Origin: CAVSJA01 sp963728145
GTDB taxonomy: Bacteria > Bacteroidota > Bacteroidia > Chitinophagales > Chitinophagaceae
Length of the DNA: 64,000 nt
Assembly: GCA_963728145.1 (NCBI GenBank)
Contig: CAVSJA010000009.1
Location: 310,001 to 374,000 of the forward strand
Direction: 5' to 3'
Below, one piece after another: positions 7,600-17,540 of the stretch. A program made the translations under genes and the position numbers. Positions within the stretch are counted from its first letter, which is position 1. Each line of letters starts with the position of its first letter. The notes under the pieces were generated by a model. That model was not told the origin of the DNA and did not search any database. It was given only the letters and a program-made list of their open reading frames with translations.

Positions 7600-9333
7600 T
7601 CAAAGGTTTCCCTTTTTTAGTTCGCTCACCGCGTAATTCGCTGCTCTTGCGGTCATCGCCATAAATGTCAATGAAGGATTCTGCGTGCCGGTTGAAGCCA
7701 TGCAGGCCCCATCAGTGACAAAAACATTTTTACAATTATGAAACTGGCTCCATTCATTCAATAAAGATGTTTTCGGATCTTTTCCCATCCTCACTCCACC
7801 CATTTCATGAATATCATTGCCGGGCCTGCGTCCATTATCATATGGATTCACATTCTTGCATCCGGCCTTCTCCAGCATTTCCTTTCCCTGATCCATAAAA
7901 TCCTTCAATATCTTTTCATCATTTTCATCATAATCAACAGATATGGTCAGCAAGGGAATTCCCCAATCATCTTTTTGATCTTTGCTGAGACGTACATGAT
8001 TTCTTTCTTTTGGAATAGTTTCTCCCTGCATCATCATGTACACACTCCAGGTTCCCGGTTCAGTTGCTGCGTTCTTGAATTCCTCACCAATTCCTTCCAT
8101 TCCAAACGCTTTTGACCAGTTGATCCTGTTAGCGCTATAATGTACCATATACCCTCTTAAAAAATCCGTTTCCTGTTTGTAGACATTCCTGAAGTTGGGC
8201 ATCATTGCAGCCGTAGGGCGGCGTCCGTATTCAGCTTGATCCTCAAAACCATCAATTATCGCTGTTATGTTTCCACGATAATTATGAAATGCAATGTATT
8301 TTCCTAATAAACCATTGTCATTGCCTAATCCATTCGGAAAACGATTCGAAGTTGAATTCAACAGGATCAGGTTTGAATTCAGGCAGGCAGCATTAACAAA
8401 AATTACCTTCGCAAAATAATCGGTGGATGCTTTCGTATTTGCATCGATCACTCTTACTCCAACTGCTTTCCCTTTCTTTTCATCGTAAATAATTGAGTGT
8501 ACAACTGAATGTGGCCTTAATGTAAGATTGCCTGTTTTCTCTGCCCATGGCAAAGTGGATGAATTCGAGCTAAAGTATGCGCCGAATGGACAACCTCTAT
8601 AACAAATATTTCTTGCCTCGCACTTTCCTCGACCCTGGTCCAAATGAATTTGATTCGGTTTGGTAAGATGCGCACATCTTCCCTGGATCACTCTACGGTC
8701 TTTATAATTCTCATGGATCGTTGCCTGGATATGTTTTTCCGGACAATTCATTTCCCATGGTTCCAAAAATTCTCCATCGGGAAGTGTTTCCAAACCATCT
8801 TTATTTCCACTGATACCGGCAAATCGTTCAACATGACTATACCATGGTGCAATATCATTGTATCGTATTGGCCAATCAACTGCATATCCATCTCTTGCCG
8901 GACCTTCGAAATCAAACTTGCTCCATCTTTGTGTTTGTCTTGCCCAGATCAAAGACTTTCCACCAACCTGGTAACCGCGTATCCAATCAAATGGCTTTTC
9001 CTGTATGTAGGGATGCTCTTTGTCCTTCATGAAGAAATGCTGCGTGGCTTCATCAAAAGCATAGCAACTATCCGCAATCGGATTGTCCTTTGCAAGTTGA
9101 GTAGTTAGTCTCCCCCGATGCTTGAATTCCCAGGGATTCAAATTAGTGGTCGGATAATCTTTTATATGCCTTACATCCCGGCCTCTTTCCAACACCAAAG
9201 TTTTCAACCCATGATCGCATAATTCCTTAGCAGCCCAACCACCACTAATACCCGATCCAATCACAATTGCATCAAAAGTGTTTTGAGCTAGCCCTTTACC
9301 ATTAATATTTACATCCGTTGAATCCTGCGGCAT
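7600..9333 (-). CDS. GMC-family FAD sugar dehydrogenase, paralogue 2
   Basis: A second GMC dehydrogenase, 577 residues, starting MPQDSTDVN, nearly identical to paralogue 1 at the N-terminus. The FAD motif GSGISGG is present. The Cx5Cx3C cluster is Cys238, Cys244 and Cys248 (CEARNICYRGC). The catalytic pair is His509 (IHEMGGVRMG) and Asn552 (TQNPSLTFMA). It differs most from its neighbours in the middle, where ENHVRLSK and the substrate-facing region diverge, so the three copies may oxidise different sugars. It lacks a signal peptide and would depend on the Tat small subunit. It is separated from paralogue 1 by an 80-bp AT-rich repeat spacer. Confidence 0.9.
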   Translation of the reverse strand: MPQDSTDVNINGKGLAQNTFDAIVIGSGISGGWAAKELCDHGLKTLVLERGRDVRHIKDYPTTNLNPWEFKHRGRLTTQLAKDNPIADSCYAFDEATQHFFMKDKEHPYIQEKPFDWIRGYQVGGKSLIWARQTQRWSKFDFEGPARDGYAVDWPIRYNDIAPWYSHVERFAGISGNKDGLETLPDGEFLEPWEMNCPEKHIQATIHENYKDRRVIQGRCAHLTKPNQIHLDQGRGKCEARNICYRGCPFGAYFSSNSSTLPWAEKTGNLTLRPHSVVHSIIYDEKKGKAVGVRVIDANTKASTDYFAKVIFVNAACLNSNLILLNSTSNRFPNGLGNDNGLLGKYIAFHNYRGNITAIIDGFEDQAEYGRRPTAAMMPNFRNVYKQETDFLRGYMVHYSANRINWSKAFGMEGIGEEFKNAATEPGTWSVYMMMQGETIPKERNHVRLSKDQKDDWGIPLLTISVDYDENDEKILKDFMDQGKEMLEKAGCKNVNPYDNGRRPGNDIHEMGGVRMGKDPKTSLLNEWSQFHNCKNVFVTDGACMASTGTQNPSLTFMAMTARAANYAVSELKKGNL

Positions 9334-9421
9334 TTATCTATTTTATATTTTTTATTTGGTATTTGCTATTTACAATTGCGGAAACCCAATATAAAATAGC
9401 AAATAACAAATATGCAATAGT
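9334..9421. repeat. AT-rich inverted short repeats between GMC genes
   Basis: A left half rich in TATTTTATATTTTTTATTTG and a right half with CAATATAAAATAGCAAATAAC face each other across GCGGAAACCC. It resembles the spacer at 7520-7599, and may result from duplication of gene plus spacer. Confidence 0.45.
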
Positions 9422-11149
9422 TTAAAGGTTTTGTTTCTTCATTTCTTTCACTGCAAAATCTGCTGCTCTTGCTGTAAAGGCCATATAACTCAATGATGGA
9501 TTCACACAGTTTGCGGATGTCATGAAGGAACCATCAGTTACGAATACATTTGGTGCATCCCAAACCTGGCACCATTTATTTAGTACAGATGTTTTCGGAT
9601 CCTTGCCCATTCGAGCTGTTCCCATTTCGTGGATTCCGCGTCCAGGCGTTCCATCACCATCTCTTCCATTCACATTCTTTGCTCCCATTGCTTCGAGCAT
9701 CTCTTTAGCATCATTGAGCATATCAACACGCATTTTCTTTTCATTATCCTTCAGTTCACAATCGATGGCAAGAACAGAAAGCCCCCATTTATCAACCTTT
9801 TGTTTTCCTTTTGAAGTATCTGTAGTCACTTCGCCTTTCTCATCATATAATCTCTTGTCGATAGTAACCCGGTTTTCAGCGTATGGAAGGATTTCTCCAA
9901 AACCACCCATACCCAAACTCCAACTACCCGGCTCCGTTAGTGCTTCTTTCAATTCAGCGCCGATGCTGTATTCAGCAACACTGCGGCTCCATCCTGAGCG
10001 GCTTCCACCACCCTGGTAGCCGAAGCCACGGATATAATCTCTTTTTTCTCCATTCATATTGCGGAAGCGGGGAATATAAAATCCATTCGGTCTTCTGCCA
10101 TAATAATATTTATCCTCGTATCCATCCATTTGCCCGCCAGCTCCCACACCAAGGTGGTGATCCATTAAATAACGGCCAAGTGCACCGCTGCTGCTTCCCA
10201 AACCATCGGGCCAAATATCTGTAGCTGAATTCATCAGTATCCATGCTGAATTAAGTGTAGATGCATTGAGGAAAATGATCTTCGCATTGAAGACATAAGT
10301 CTTATTATCGTTTGCATCCAGTATTTCAACGCCGCTTGCTTTCTTTGTATTCTTGTCGTAAATGATCTTCGTAACAATTGCAAATGGTCTCACGGTTAAG
10401 TTACCAGTCGCTTGCGCTGCAGGTAACGTTCTGGATTGCGTACTGAAATAACCACCCAACGGACATCCCAGCGAGCATTTATTTCTGAACTGACATTTTC
10501 CGCCCGGAAGTTGAGAAGTTGCATTTGCGGCGCGACCAATGATCAGGTGTCTTTGTCCTTTATAGTGTTCTTTCAATTTGGCTGCTGCATCTTTTTCAAC
10601 GCAGGTCAAATCCATCGGAGGTTGAAACTCTCCATCAGGCAAATGCGCAATGCCATCTTTATTTCCGCTGATACCAGCAAATTTTTCTACATAGTCATAC
10701 CATGGAGCAATTTCATTGTAACGAACAGGCCAGTCAACCGCGATTCCTTCTTTTGCATTCGCTTCAAAATCCAGATCGGCCCAGCGATAACTCTGTCGGC
10801 CCCACATCAATGAACGTCCACCCACATGATACCCGCGGAACCAATCGAAGCGTTTTATTTCGGTATAAGGACTTTCCCAATCCTTCACCCAAAAGTCGAG
10901 GTTGGTTTCACTCAACGGATAGTCCCTCTTCAGCACCGGATATTTCTCAATCATCTCCTGCGTTCTTCCTCCCCGATGCGGAAACTCCCAGGGATTCTTA
11001 CCCGCATTAACGTAGTCCTTCACATGCTCAACATCGCGGCCGCGTTCGAGCATGATCACTTTTAAACCTTTTTCGCAAAGTTCCTTTGCAGCCCAACCAC
11101 CACTGATACCAGAACCGATTACGATTGCGTCATAAGTATTGTCAGCCAT
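9422..11149 (-). CDS. GMC-family FAD sugar dehydrogenase, paralogue 3
   Basis: The third GMC dehydrogenase, 575 residues, with the shortest N-terminus (MADNTYDAIVIGSG). The FAD motif lies at about residues 12-18. Cys219, Cys225 and Cys229 make the Cx5Cx3C cluster (CQFRNKCSLGC). The catalytic pair is His507 and Asn550 (CVNPSLSYMA). A charged insertion around DEKGEVTTDTSKGKQKVDKW (about 430-450) is absent from the two other copies. As it is the most upstream intact oxidoreductase gene of the minus-strand group, it is probably co-transcribed with the others and with the small subunit. Its exact substrate cannot be read from the sequence. Confidence 0.9.
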   Translation of the reverse strand: MADNTYDAIVIGSGISGGWAAKELCEKGLKVIMLERGRDVEHVKDYVNAGKNPWEFPHRGGRTQEMIEKYPVLKRDYPLSETNLDFWVKDWESPYTEIKRFDWFRGYHVGGRSLMWGRQSYRWADLDFEANAKEGIAVDWPVRYNEIAPWYDYVEKFAGISGNKDGIAHLPDGEFQPPMDLTCVEKDAAAKLKEHYKGQRHLIIGRAANATSQLPGGKCQFRNKCSLGCPLGGYFSTQSRTLPAAQATGNLTVRPFAIVTKIIYDKNTKKASGVEILDANDNKTYVFNAKIIFLNASTLNSAWILMNSATDIWPDGLGSSSGALGRYLMDHHLGVGAGGQMDGYEDKYYYGRRPNGFYIPRFRNMNGEKRDYIRGFGYQGGGSRSGWSRSVAEYSIGAELKEALTEPGSWSLGMGGFGEILPYAENRVTIDKRLYDEKGEVTTDTSKGKQKVDKWGLSVLAIDCELKDNEKKMRVDMLNDAKEMLEAMGAKNVNGRDGDGTPGRGIHEMGTARMGKDPKTSVLNKWCQVWDAPNVFVTDGSFMTSANCVNPSLSYMAFTARAADFAVKEMKKQNL

Positions 11150-11293
11150 ATGAGCTATTTTATATTTTTGATTTTAAATTGCAAATTGACTGGATATGCC
11201 GGTCGCATAACTATAATGAAGTCACCGTTCTTTATACAAGCTCTTTACTATAAGGAGGCATGAACTCGGGTTCCGCGCGGCGGACACATAAAA

Positions 11294-12187
11294 TTAAACG
11301 TCACAAATCTTAACAGCTTTGGTCAATGCGGCTAGTTGATCTTCTTTCAACTTTGCGGTTGGAATAAATTCCTGAGCCACGTAACCTTTAAAACCAAGAT
11401 CTACGATCGCTTTAATAATCGCCGGATAATACAATTCCTGGGTTTCGTCAATTTCATGTCTACCCGGTACACCGCCAGTATGATAATGTGCGATATGATC
11501 AAAATTAGCGCGGATCGTTCGGATCACATCTCCTTCATCGATCTGCATATGATAGATATCATAAAGCAATTTGAAATTGGGTGAGCCAACGCGTTTCACC
11601 AATTCAACACCCCAAGTTGTTTTATCGCATTGATAATCCTTATGATCAACCTTGCTGTTCAGGAGTTCCATAATGACCATCACATTATTCTTTTCAGCAA
11701 GGCTCATGATTTGTTTCAGTCCTTCGGTGCAATTCTTTAAACCTGTTTCATCATCCATACCTCTGCGGTTACCGCTGAAGCAGATCAGGTTTTTATATCC
11801 GGCTTTTGCAACCAGCGGGATCATATTTGTATAGTTCTGAATCAGCTTTGAATGGAATTGTTTGTTATTAAATCCGTCCACCAGGTTTATTTCCGCGCCA
11901 TTGCTCATGGTGGAGATCAGGTCGTATTTTTTGAGGATGGGCCAATCGGCAGGGCCTACTAAATCAATCCCTACCAGGCCAATGCTTTTTGCTGCGATGG
12001 CCAATTCTTCCATTGGAATACTACCATAGCACCAGCGGCAGGCGGAGTGATTTACATTGCCTTTGAGTGCAGCTGATTTTTTTTCTTCGTTGTTTGAAAA
12101 TGAAGAGAGCATGCCGACCGAACTAATCGCCGCTGTTCCGGCAACGAGGTTTTTGAGGGCATGGCGGCGGGATTGTTTCTTGTTCAT
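11294..12187 (-). CDS. Hydroxypyruvate-isomerase-like TIM-barrel protein, exported
   Basis: A 297-residue member of the xylose-isomerase-like superfamily, closest in pattern to the hydroxypyruvate isomerase (Hyi) group. The N-terminus MNKKQSRRHALKNLVAG is a twin-arginine signal (Arg7, Arg8), so the enzyme probably works in the periplasm. Barrel landmarks are GLVGIDLVGPADW, NLICFSGNRRG, VIMELLNSKVDHKDYQCD, LLYDIYHMQIDEGD, HYHTGGVPGRHE and GYVAQEFIP. They supply the two Glu, the Asp and the His expected for a divalent metal site. It is intact, unlike the transporter gene upstream. A role in isomerising or hydrating a keto-sugar is inferred from context. Confidence 0.82.
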   Translation of the reverse strand: MNKKQSRRHALKNLVAGTAAISSVGMLSSFSNNEEKKSAALKGNVNHSACRWCYGSIPMEELAIAAKSIGLVGIDLVGPADWPILKKYDLISTMSNGAEINLVDGFNNKQFHSKLIQNYTNMIPLVAKAGYKNLICFSGNRRGMDDETGLKNCTEGLKQIMSLAEKNNVMVIMELLNSKVDHKDYQCDKTTWGVELVKRVGSPNFKLLYDIYHMQIDEGDVIRTIRANFDHIAHYHTGGVPGRHEIDETQELYYPAIIKAIVDLGFKGYVAQEFIPTAKLKEDQLAALTKAVKICDV

Positions 12188-12294
12188 GTCACAATCGTTG
12201 GTTGGGGTAAATTACAAAAAGAAGCAACACAACTAGTCAAAATAATGAGCTGTGTTGCTAAAAAAAGTTAAAAGGTATAACGGATTTTTCGAGA

Positions 12295-13613
12295 CTATAC
12301 GCTAACAGTCGTTAATGTCTGTACGGTCTTCTTTTTCCGCATGTAAATGACGAGTCCTGTGAATGCTACAACCAAAATGATAGGAATTATGAGCGTGGTA
12401 TCAAGTATTTCAGGACCTGCAGCGCGCTTGGCATCAAAAAGTGCTCTTCCCATTTCGGAATCTGCCGGGGCTGCATTGTATTGTTCGAGTGTAGATCCCG
12501 CGGGAAGTTTGCTCAGCAATTTTCTATCGTAATAGCCGCCCATGAACATCATATAGAGCGAAACGGCGAACATGCCTGCGCCTCCCATCAGATTTATTCC
12601 AACGGCGCCGGTTTTTGGTAGATTTTCAGAAACGAAACCAAGCATGGTTGGCCAGAAATAACAAACGCCCATTCCAAAGACCAAGGCCCCAACGAAGATC
12701 ATGTTGCCTGTGGTATGGCCAAGCATATAAATGCCGAGTGCCGAAAGGATTGCTGACATCAGCAATACACCCTGCGGAGAGAACCGATGCACCACGGGCT
12801 CAGCAAGTCCGCGACCAATCACCATCACCCCGGTTGTTACCGTGAGGATCAACAAGGCATTGTTCGTTACGTTCCTTCAATAACACGTCGATCCACTGTC
12901 CGGTGAACAGCTCAGTGATTGCGGTTCCAAACATGCAAATGATCATAAAGATGAATAGCGGATGTAGTAAAGACTTATACATTTCTGAAGTTGACACACC
13001 AGCCGCAACTCTCTCGGTCAGCGGAAACTTCAATCTTGAAAATAAGTAGCCGTAAATCAATGTTGGAATAAGCATGGTGGCAACCTGTATCTGCCATGGT
13101 TGAAAAGAACCGATGCTTCCAATCCCCGCCTTATTGTATAAATAAACTATAAGCGTCCCGATTACAATTCCACCTGGGAACCACAAATGGAAATGGTTTA
13201 GTTTGGTGGTTTTGTTATTTGGATAGAGTGCGGTTACAAGTGGATTACAGGCAGCCTCGACGGTACCGTTAGCGATGCCGATTAATAAGGTCGAAAGAAA
13301 CAGCGACCAGAAAGCATTTCCGAAACTACCGGCAAAAATGGTTAGCACAATGCCAAGCAGGTGAAACAAAAAGGCAAATACAAGAAGTCTTTTCATCCCG
13401 ATCACATCCACTACCATACCCCCGATGATTACTGCAAGCGGAAATCCCCAGAATGCAGTGGCGGCAATGGTACCCAATTCTGAGGCGGAAAGATTGAATT
13501 CAGTTGCCCACTGATTTAATAGACCTGCGCGGATGCCAAAAGAAAGAGATGTTACCAATAGCGCTAAACAACTGGCTACAAAAAGTTGATCGCTTATGAA
13601 TTGCTTGTTGCAT
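12295..13613 (-). pseudogene. Sugar MFS transporter, frameshifted
   Basis: A 12-helix major-facilitator protein of the sugar/fucose-permease kind, in two frames. The first part runs to a stop near 12800. The second continues from the conserved TM region NVTNNALLILT through GVMVIGRGLAEPVVHRFSP. Removing one base of the GG/CC pair at 12874-12875 joins them as LLKNVTNNALL. A second extra base near 13594-13597 is suspected because ATG at 13613 (MQQAI) is out of frame with the body; otherwise a TTG at 13618 must start it. With both bases removed the length is exactly 439 codons. It would import the sugars released by the periplasmic enzymes. It could be a decayed gene or a sequence error. Confidence 0.75.
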
Positions 13614-13794
13614 GGCAAGTAGTTTTGGGTTGAAAATTGAATCGTTTTGATTTGATAAATATTAAAATTATACCTTAACCACCGTAACTTTATCCACTTT
13701 CTTTCAAAAAATACGATGAATCCGTAATGAGAACATAAATGTAATTTTTTATTTTTAAAAACATTCTTCTTTCATCTTTTCTAATCCTTTTTTC

Positions 13795-14963
13795 ATGAAC
13801 AGAAAATTACGAATGGGAATGGTTGGCGGTGGTAAAGATGCTTTTATCGGCGCGATTCACCGGCTTGCTGCAAATATGGATGGACTAATAGAACTGGCTT
13901 CGGGTGCATTAAGCATTAACCCGGAGATCGCTAAGGATTCAGGTAAATCGCTTTTTCTACCCGAAGACCGCATTTACCTTACGTATGAAGAAATGATCAA
14001 AAAAGAAGTAGCACTACCTTCCGATAAAAGAATTGATTTTGTTACGATCGTTACTCCCAACTTCGCGCATTTTGCTCCGGCAATGGCAGCTTTGGATAAT
14101 GGATTTCATGTAGTGATCGAAAAGCCGATCACCTTTACATTGGATGAAGCAAAACAGTTGAAGAAAAAAGTTGATGAAACGGGATTGTTACTTTGTCTTA
14201 CGCATACCTATTCGGGTTATCCAATGGTAAAGCAGGCAAAGCATATGGTGCAAAGCTGGAGAATTGGGTAAGATCCGGAAAGTTTGGGTTGAATATCCGC
14301 AGGGATGGTTGAGTAAATTGAGCGAAAGAGAAGGAAATGCACAAGCTGCATGGAGAACCGATCCAAAGAAAAGTGGTAAGAGCTGGTTGCATGGGAGATA
14401 TTGGAACACATGCAGCGCATCTTGCAGAATATATCACCGGATTAAAGATCACACATCTTTGCGCCGATCTAAATATTATGGTTGACGGCCGCGCATTGGA
14501 TGATGATGGAAATGTTTTATTGAAATTTGATAATGGTGCCGCAGGAGTACTAATGGCATCACAGGTTGCGGCGGGTGAAGAGAATGGTATTAAGATCCGC
14601 GTCTATGGTGAAAAAGGCGGAATTGAATGGTATCAACATGACCCAAATACTTTATTGGTGAAATGGCTGGATCAACCAACACAGATCTTTCGTGCAGGTG
14701 GTAACTATGCAGGTCGGCTTTCCCCGATCGCATTGCATAATTGCAGAACTCCTGGCGGTCATCCGGAAGGATATCTGGAAGCGTTTGCAAATATTTACCG
14801 GAATTTCGCTCTCAGCTTGTCAGCAAGAATTGATGGGAGAGAACCGACTAAAGAAATGTTGGATTTTCCCAGAGTGGAGGAAGGTATTCGTGGAATGGCA
14901 TTTATTGATAATGTTGTTGAATCTGGTAAATCTGATAAGAAATGGACGGAGTTTGTGGTGTAG
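13795..14963 (+). pseudogene. Gfo/Idh/MocA family oxidoreductase, two frameshifts
   Basis: An NAD(P)-dependent sugar oxidoreductase interrupted twice. The N-terminal Rossmann part begins RMGMVGGGKDAFIGAIHR and includes the EKPITF motif. An extra T at 14257 (AGC-T-GGA) ends that frame. The following frame holds GKIRKVWVEYPQGWLS. An extra T at 14384 (AGC-T-GGT) shifts again to GCMGDIGTHAAHLAEYITG, which carries the conserved DxGxH catalytic region. Deleting both T restores 388 residues without other stops. Both sites have the same local AGCTGG context. No signal peptide is seen, so it is cytoplasmic. It starts a plus-strand group with the isomerase, cytochrome c and DUF1080 genes, divergent from the transporter. 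Confidence 0.8.
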
Positions 14964-15163
14964 GCAAATCGCTCCTCCGCAAGAATTTTACCGCGAAGGC
15001 GAGGAGGAAATTTCAGATTGTCGAAAGATCAATTATAACTGAATATTAATATTTGAAGAAATCAATTAATAACTAACAAAAATCTCCGCGCCTTTGTCCC
15101 GCCAAGGCGGGAGTAATTTCTCTTCGTGGTGCGGTTAACTGTAAATAATTAGACACTAACACA

Positions 15164-16219
15164 ATGAGAACACTCAAAGGACCTGGAATATTCCTCGCTC
15201 AATTTATGGGCGATGCTGCCCCATACAATTCACTGAAATCAATTTGCCAATGGGCAAAGAGCATTGGTTTTGTCGGTGTACAGATTCCAACTTGGGATGC
15301 ACGATGTATCGATCTTCAAAAAGCAGCAGAAAGTAAAACCTATGCGGATGAAGTAAAAGGAATCGTGAATGAAGCTGGATTGGAGATAACGGAACTCTCC
15401 ACGCATTTGCAAGGACAATTGGTGGCTGTGCATCCGGCCTACGATACATTGTTTGATGGCTTTGCTCCAGAAAATGTTCATGGAAATCCAAAGGCAAGAA
15501 CCGAATGGGCGGTACAACAATTGAAATATGCAGCAAAAGCATCACAGAACCTCGGATTGAATGCCCATGCAACATTTAGTGGAGCATTGCTTTGGCCAAC
15601 GGTATATCCCTGGCCTCAACGTCCGGCGGGATTGGTTGAAACGGGATTTAAGGAATTCGCGAAAAGATGGCTTCCCATCTTGAATGAGTTTGATGAAAAT
15701 GGAGTAGATCTTTGTTACGAAATGCATCCGGGAGAAGACCTGCATGATGGAATTTCTTATGAAATGTTTCTTGAGCAAACCAAACATCATTCTCGTGCCT
15801 GTTTGCTTTATGATCCTTCGCATTTTGTTTTGCAATGTTTGGATTATCTCGAGTATATCGATAATTACCATGAACGGATCCGGATGTTTCATGTGAAGGA
15901 TGCAGAATTCAATCCAACGGGAAAGCAAGGTGTATATGGTGGATATCAGGGTTGGGTGAATCGCGCAGGTCGTTTCCGTTCACTGGGAGATGGACAGGTA
16001 GATTTCAAATCTGTATTTAGCAAATTGGCGGCTTACGATTATAGTGGATGGGCAGTGATGGAATGGGAATGTTGCATAAAACATCCCGAAGATGGAGCAA
16101 AAGAAGGATCTGTATTTATCAAGAACCATATTATCCGCGTAACGGAAAAAGCATTTGATGATTTTGCCGGCACCGGCAGCGATGAAAAATTAAATCGTTC
16201 GGTACTTGGTTTAAATTAA
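15164..16219 (+). CDS. Sugar phosphate isomerase/epimerase-like protein (cytoplasmic)
   Basis: A 351-residue xylose-isomerase-like TIM-barrel protein without a signal peptide. Landmarks include GFVGVQIPTWD, ITELSTHLQGQLV, VDLCYEMHPGEDLHDG, ACLLYDPSHFVLQ, IRMFHVKDAEFNPTG and WAVMEWECC, giving the usual Glu-Asp-His-Glu metal ligands. It is longer than the exported copies because of an insert around YGGYQGWVNRAGRFRSLGDG near the active-site mouth. It follows the Gfo/Idh/MocA gene and precedes cytochrome c in the same direction. These two genes often pair in sugar-catabolic loci (established pattern), so it probably processes the product of that oxidoreductase. Confidence 0.85.
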   Translation: MRTLKGPGIFLAQFMGDAAPYNSLKSICQWAKSIGFVGVQIPTWDARCIDLQKAAESKTYADEVKGIVNEAGLEITELSTHLQGQLVAVHPAYDTLFDGFAPENVHGNPKARTEWAVQQLKYAAKASQNLGLNAHATFSGALLWPTVYPWPQRPAGLVETGFKEFAKRWLPILNEFDENGVDLCYEMHPGEDLHDGISYEMFLEQTKHHSRACLLYDPSHFVLQCLDYLEYIDNYHERIRMFHVKDAEFNPTGKQGVYGGYQGWVNRAGRFRSLGDGQVDFKSVFSKLAAYDYSGWAVMEWECCIKHPEDGAKEGSVFIKNHIIRVTEKAFDDFAGTGSDEKLNRSVLGLN

Positions 16220-16253
16220 ATTGCAAAACATTCCCTGACCAAAATATAACAAG

Positions 16254-16646
16254 ATGAAAAAGCTATTGGTAATCCTTGGAATTAGTGCACTTATCTATGC
16301 ATGTGGTGGTGGCGGTGACAAGGCTGCAACTGAAGAGAAAAAAGACACCTCTGCATCAACCCCAGCGGCGCCGACTTCCACAACTGATCCCGGATTGGAA
16401 ATGATCGCTTCATCCGATTGCATTACCTGTCATAAGATCAATGAAAAAAATATTGGACCTGCCTATATTGATGTTTCCAAAAAGTATGAAGCTACACCCG
16501 CTATAATTGATACACTGGCAATGAGAGTTATTAAGGGTAGTGTAGGCTTTTGGGGCCAGGTACAGATGACCCCTCATCCCAATCTTTCCATGGATAGCGC
16601 GAGGACAATGGTGAAGTATGTTCTTTCATTGAAGAACTCACAATAA
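16254..16646 (+). CDS. Lipoprotein c-type cytochrome
   Basis: A single-haem class I cytochrome c of 130 residues. Residues 1-17 form a lipoprotein signal with Cys17 (IYAC) followed by GGGG. A Ser/Thr/Pro/Ala-rich linker runs to about residue 45. The haem motif is Cys56, Cys59, His60 (CITCH), and the likely axial ligand is Met105 in VQMTPHP. The domain end MVKYVLSL fits the C-terminal helix. It sits in a locus with three GMC dehydrogenases bearing Fe-S motifs and is a good candidate electron acceptor for them in the periplasm (inference). The TAA stop lies at the first unit of a CAATAGG repeat. Confidence 0.88.
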   Translation: MKKLLVILGISALIYACGGGGDKAATEEKKDTSASTPAAPTSTTDPGLEMIASSDCITCHKINEKNIGPAYIDVSKKYEATPAIIDTLAMRVIKGSVGFWGQVQMTPHPNLSMDSARTMVKYVLSLKNSQ

Positions 16647-16705
16647 GCAATAGGCAATGGGCAATAGACAATTTGCAATCATGCAAGTTGTCAATTGCCC
16701 ATTAC
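16641..16705. repeat. CAATAGG repeat hairpin
   Basis: Units CAATAAG, CAATAGG, CAATGGG and CAATAGA begin at the stop codon of the cytochrome gene. The arms 16659-16677 and 16682-16700 pair over 19 bp with two mismatches. The hairpin fills most of the gap to the DUF1080 gene. Confidence 0.7.
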
Positions 16706-16733
16706 TTTTTCTAACAAAAAAAATAATGTACAG

Positions 16734-17516
16734 ATGCGCTTGTTAAACATTGTCGTTGGATTGACAATCGCGAACCTGGCGATTGCGTGCAATAATGAAA
16801 CTTCCAATTCCGAATCAGAAATTAAAAAGGATACTATGGCAACAACTGCAACTGAAGCACATAATGTGCTGAGTGAAGCTGAACTAAAAGAAGGATGGGT
16901 TTTACTATTCGATGGCACAAGCAAAAAGAACTGGCATATTTATAATAACCGTTCAAACGGAGCCGCCTGGGCTGCCGTTGATGGCGCACTTCATCTCGAT
17001 CCAAAGGAAAAAGTGGATTTTCAAACTGTTGGCGGCGGAGATATTGTTACCGAAGAAGAGTTTGAAAATTTTCATCTCCAACTTGACTGGAAACTGGATA
17101 CTGCAGGAAACAGCGGGATTATCTTTCTTATAAAAGAAGACCCGAAATTCGAGCATAGCTGGCATACCGGTCCGGAAATACAGGTATTGGATAATAAGGG
17201 ACATGGCGATGCGGCAAATCCAAAACATCGCGCAGGAGATCTGTATGATCTGGTAGCCGCTTCTCCCGAAACGGTGAAACCCACCGGCGATTGGAACCAT
17301 GTTGAATTAAAACTCAACAAAGGCATTCTTGAAGAATGGCTTAACGGTACAAAAGTGTTGAACGTTCAGTTATGGGATGATAACTGGAAGAAGATGGTAG
17401 CGAACAGCAAATTCAAGGAAAGAAAGGATTTCGCAACCTTTAACAAGGGAAGAATAGGATTACAGGATCATGGAAATAAGGTTTGGTTTAGGGATATAAA
17501 GATTAAGAAGTTGTAA
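16734..17516 (+). CDS. DUF1080 / 3-keto-disaccharide hydrolase family lipoprotein
   Basis: A 260-residue lipoprotein with signal residues 1-18 and Cys19 (LAIAC). The rest is one DUF1080 domain, a concanavalin-like beta sandwich whose Pfam family is named after 3-keto-disaccharide hydrolase. Motifs seen are LLFDGTSKKNWHIY, NFHLQLDWKLDTAGNSGIIF, HTGPEIQVLDNKGH and GRIGLQDHGNKVWFRDIKI. I took the ATG at 16734; the longer frame starts at TTG inside the upstream repeat. With the GMC dehydrogenases it forms the two halves of the keto-glycoside route: oxidation at C3 and then cleavage of the weakened glycosidic bond. That pairing is inference from family knowledge and position. Confidence 0.87.
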   Translation: MRLLNIVVGLTIANLAIACNNETSNSESEIKKDTMATTATEAHNVLSEAELKEGWVLLFDGTSKKNWHIYNNRSNGAAWAAVDGALHLDPKEKVDFQTVGGGDIVTEEEFENFHLQLDWKLDTAGNSGIIFLIKEDPKFEHSWHTGPEIQVLDNKGHGDAANPKHRAGDLYDLVAASPETVKPTGDWNHVELKLNKGILEEWLNGTKVLNVQLWDDNWKKMVANSKFKERKDFATFNKGRIGLQDHGNKVWFRDIKIKKL

Positions 17517-17540
17517 CAAGCTCAACTAAGATATCACTGG

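Noticed and set aside
9522..10019. 165-codon plus-strand frame opposite GMC paralogue 3
   Set aside because: Ser/Pro-rich shadow of the real gene; similar shadows appear opposite the other GMC copies.
14251..14390. Programmed +1 frameshifting at the two AGCTGG sites
   Set aside because: The other indel sites in the locus share no such motif, and no stimulatory structure is evident; decay or sequence error is simpler. Kept only as a remark under the frameshift finding.
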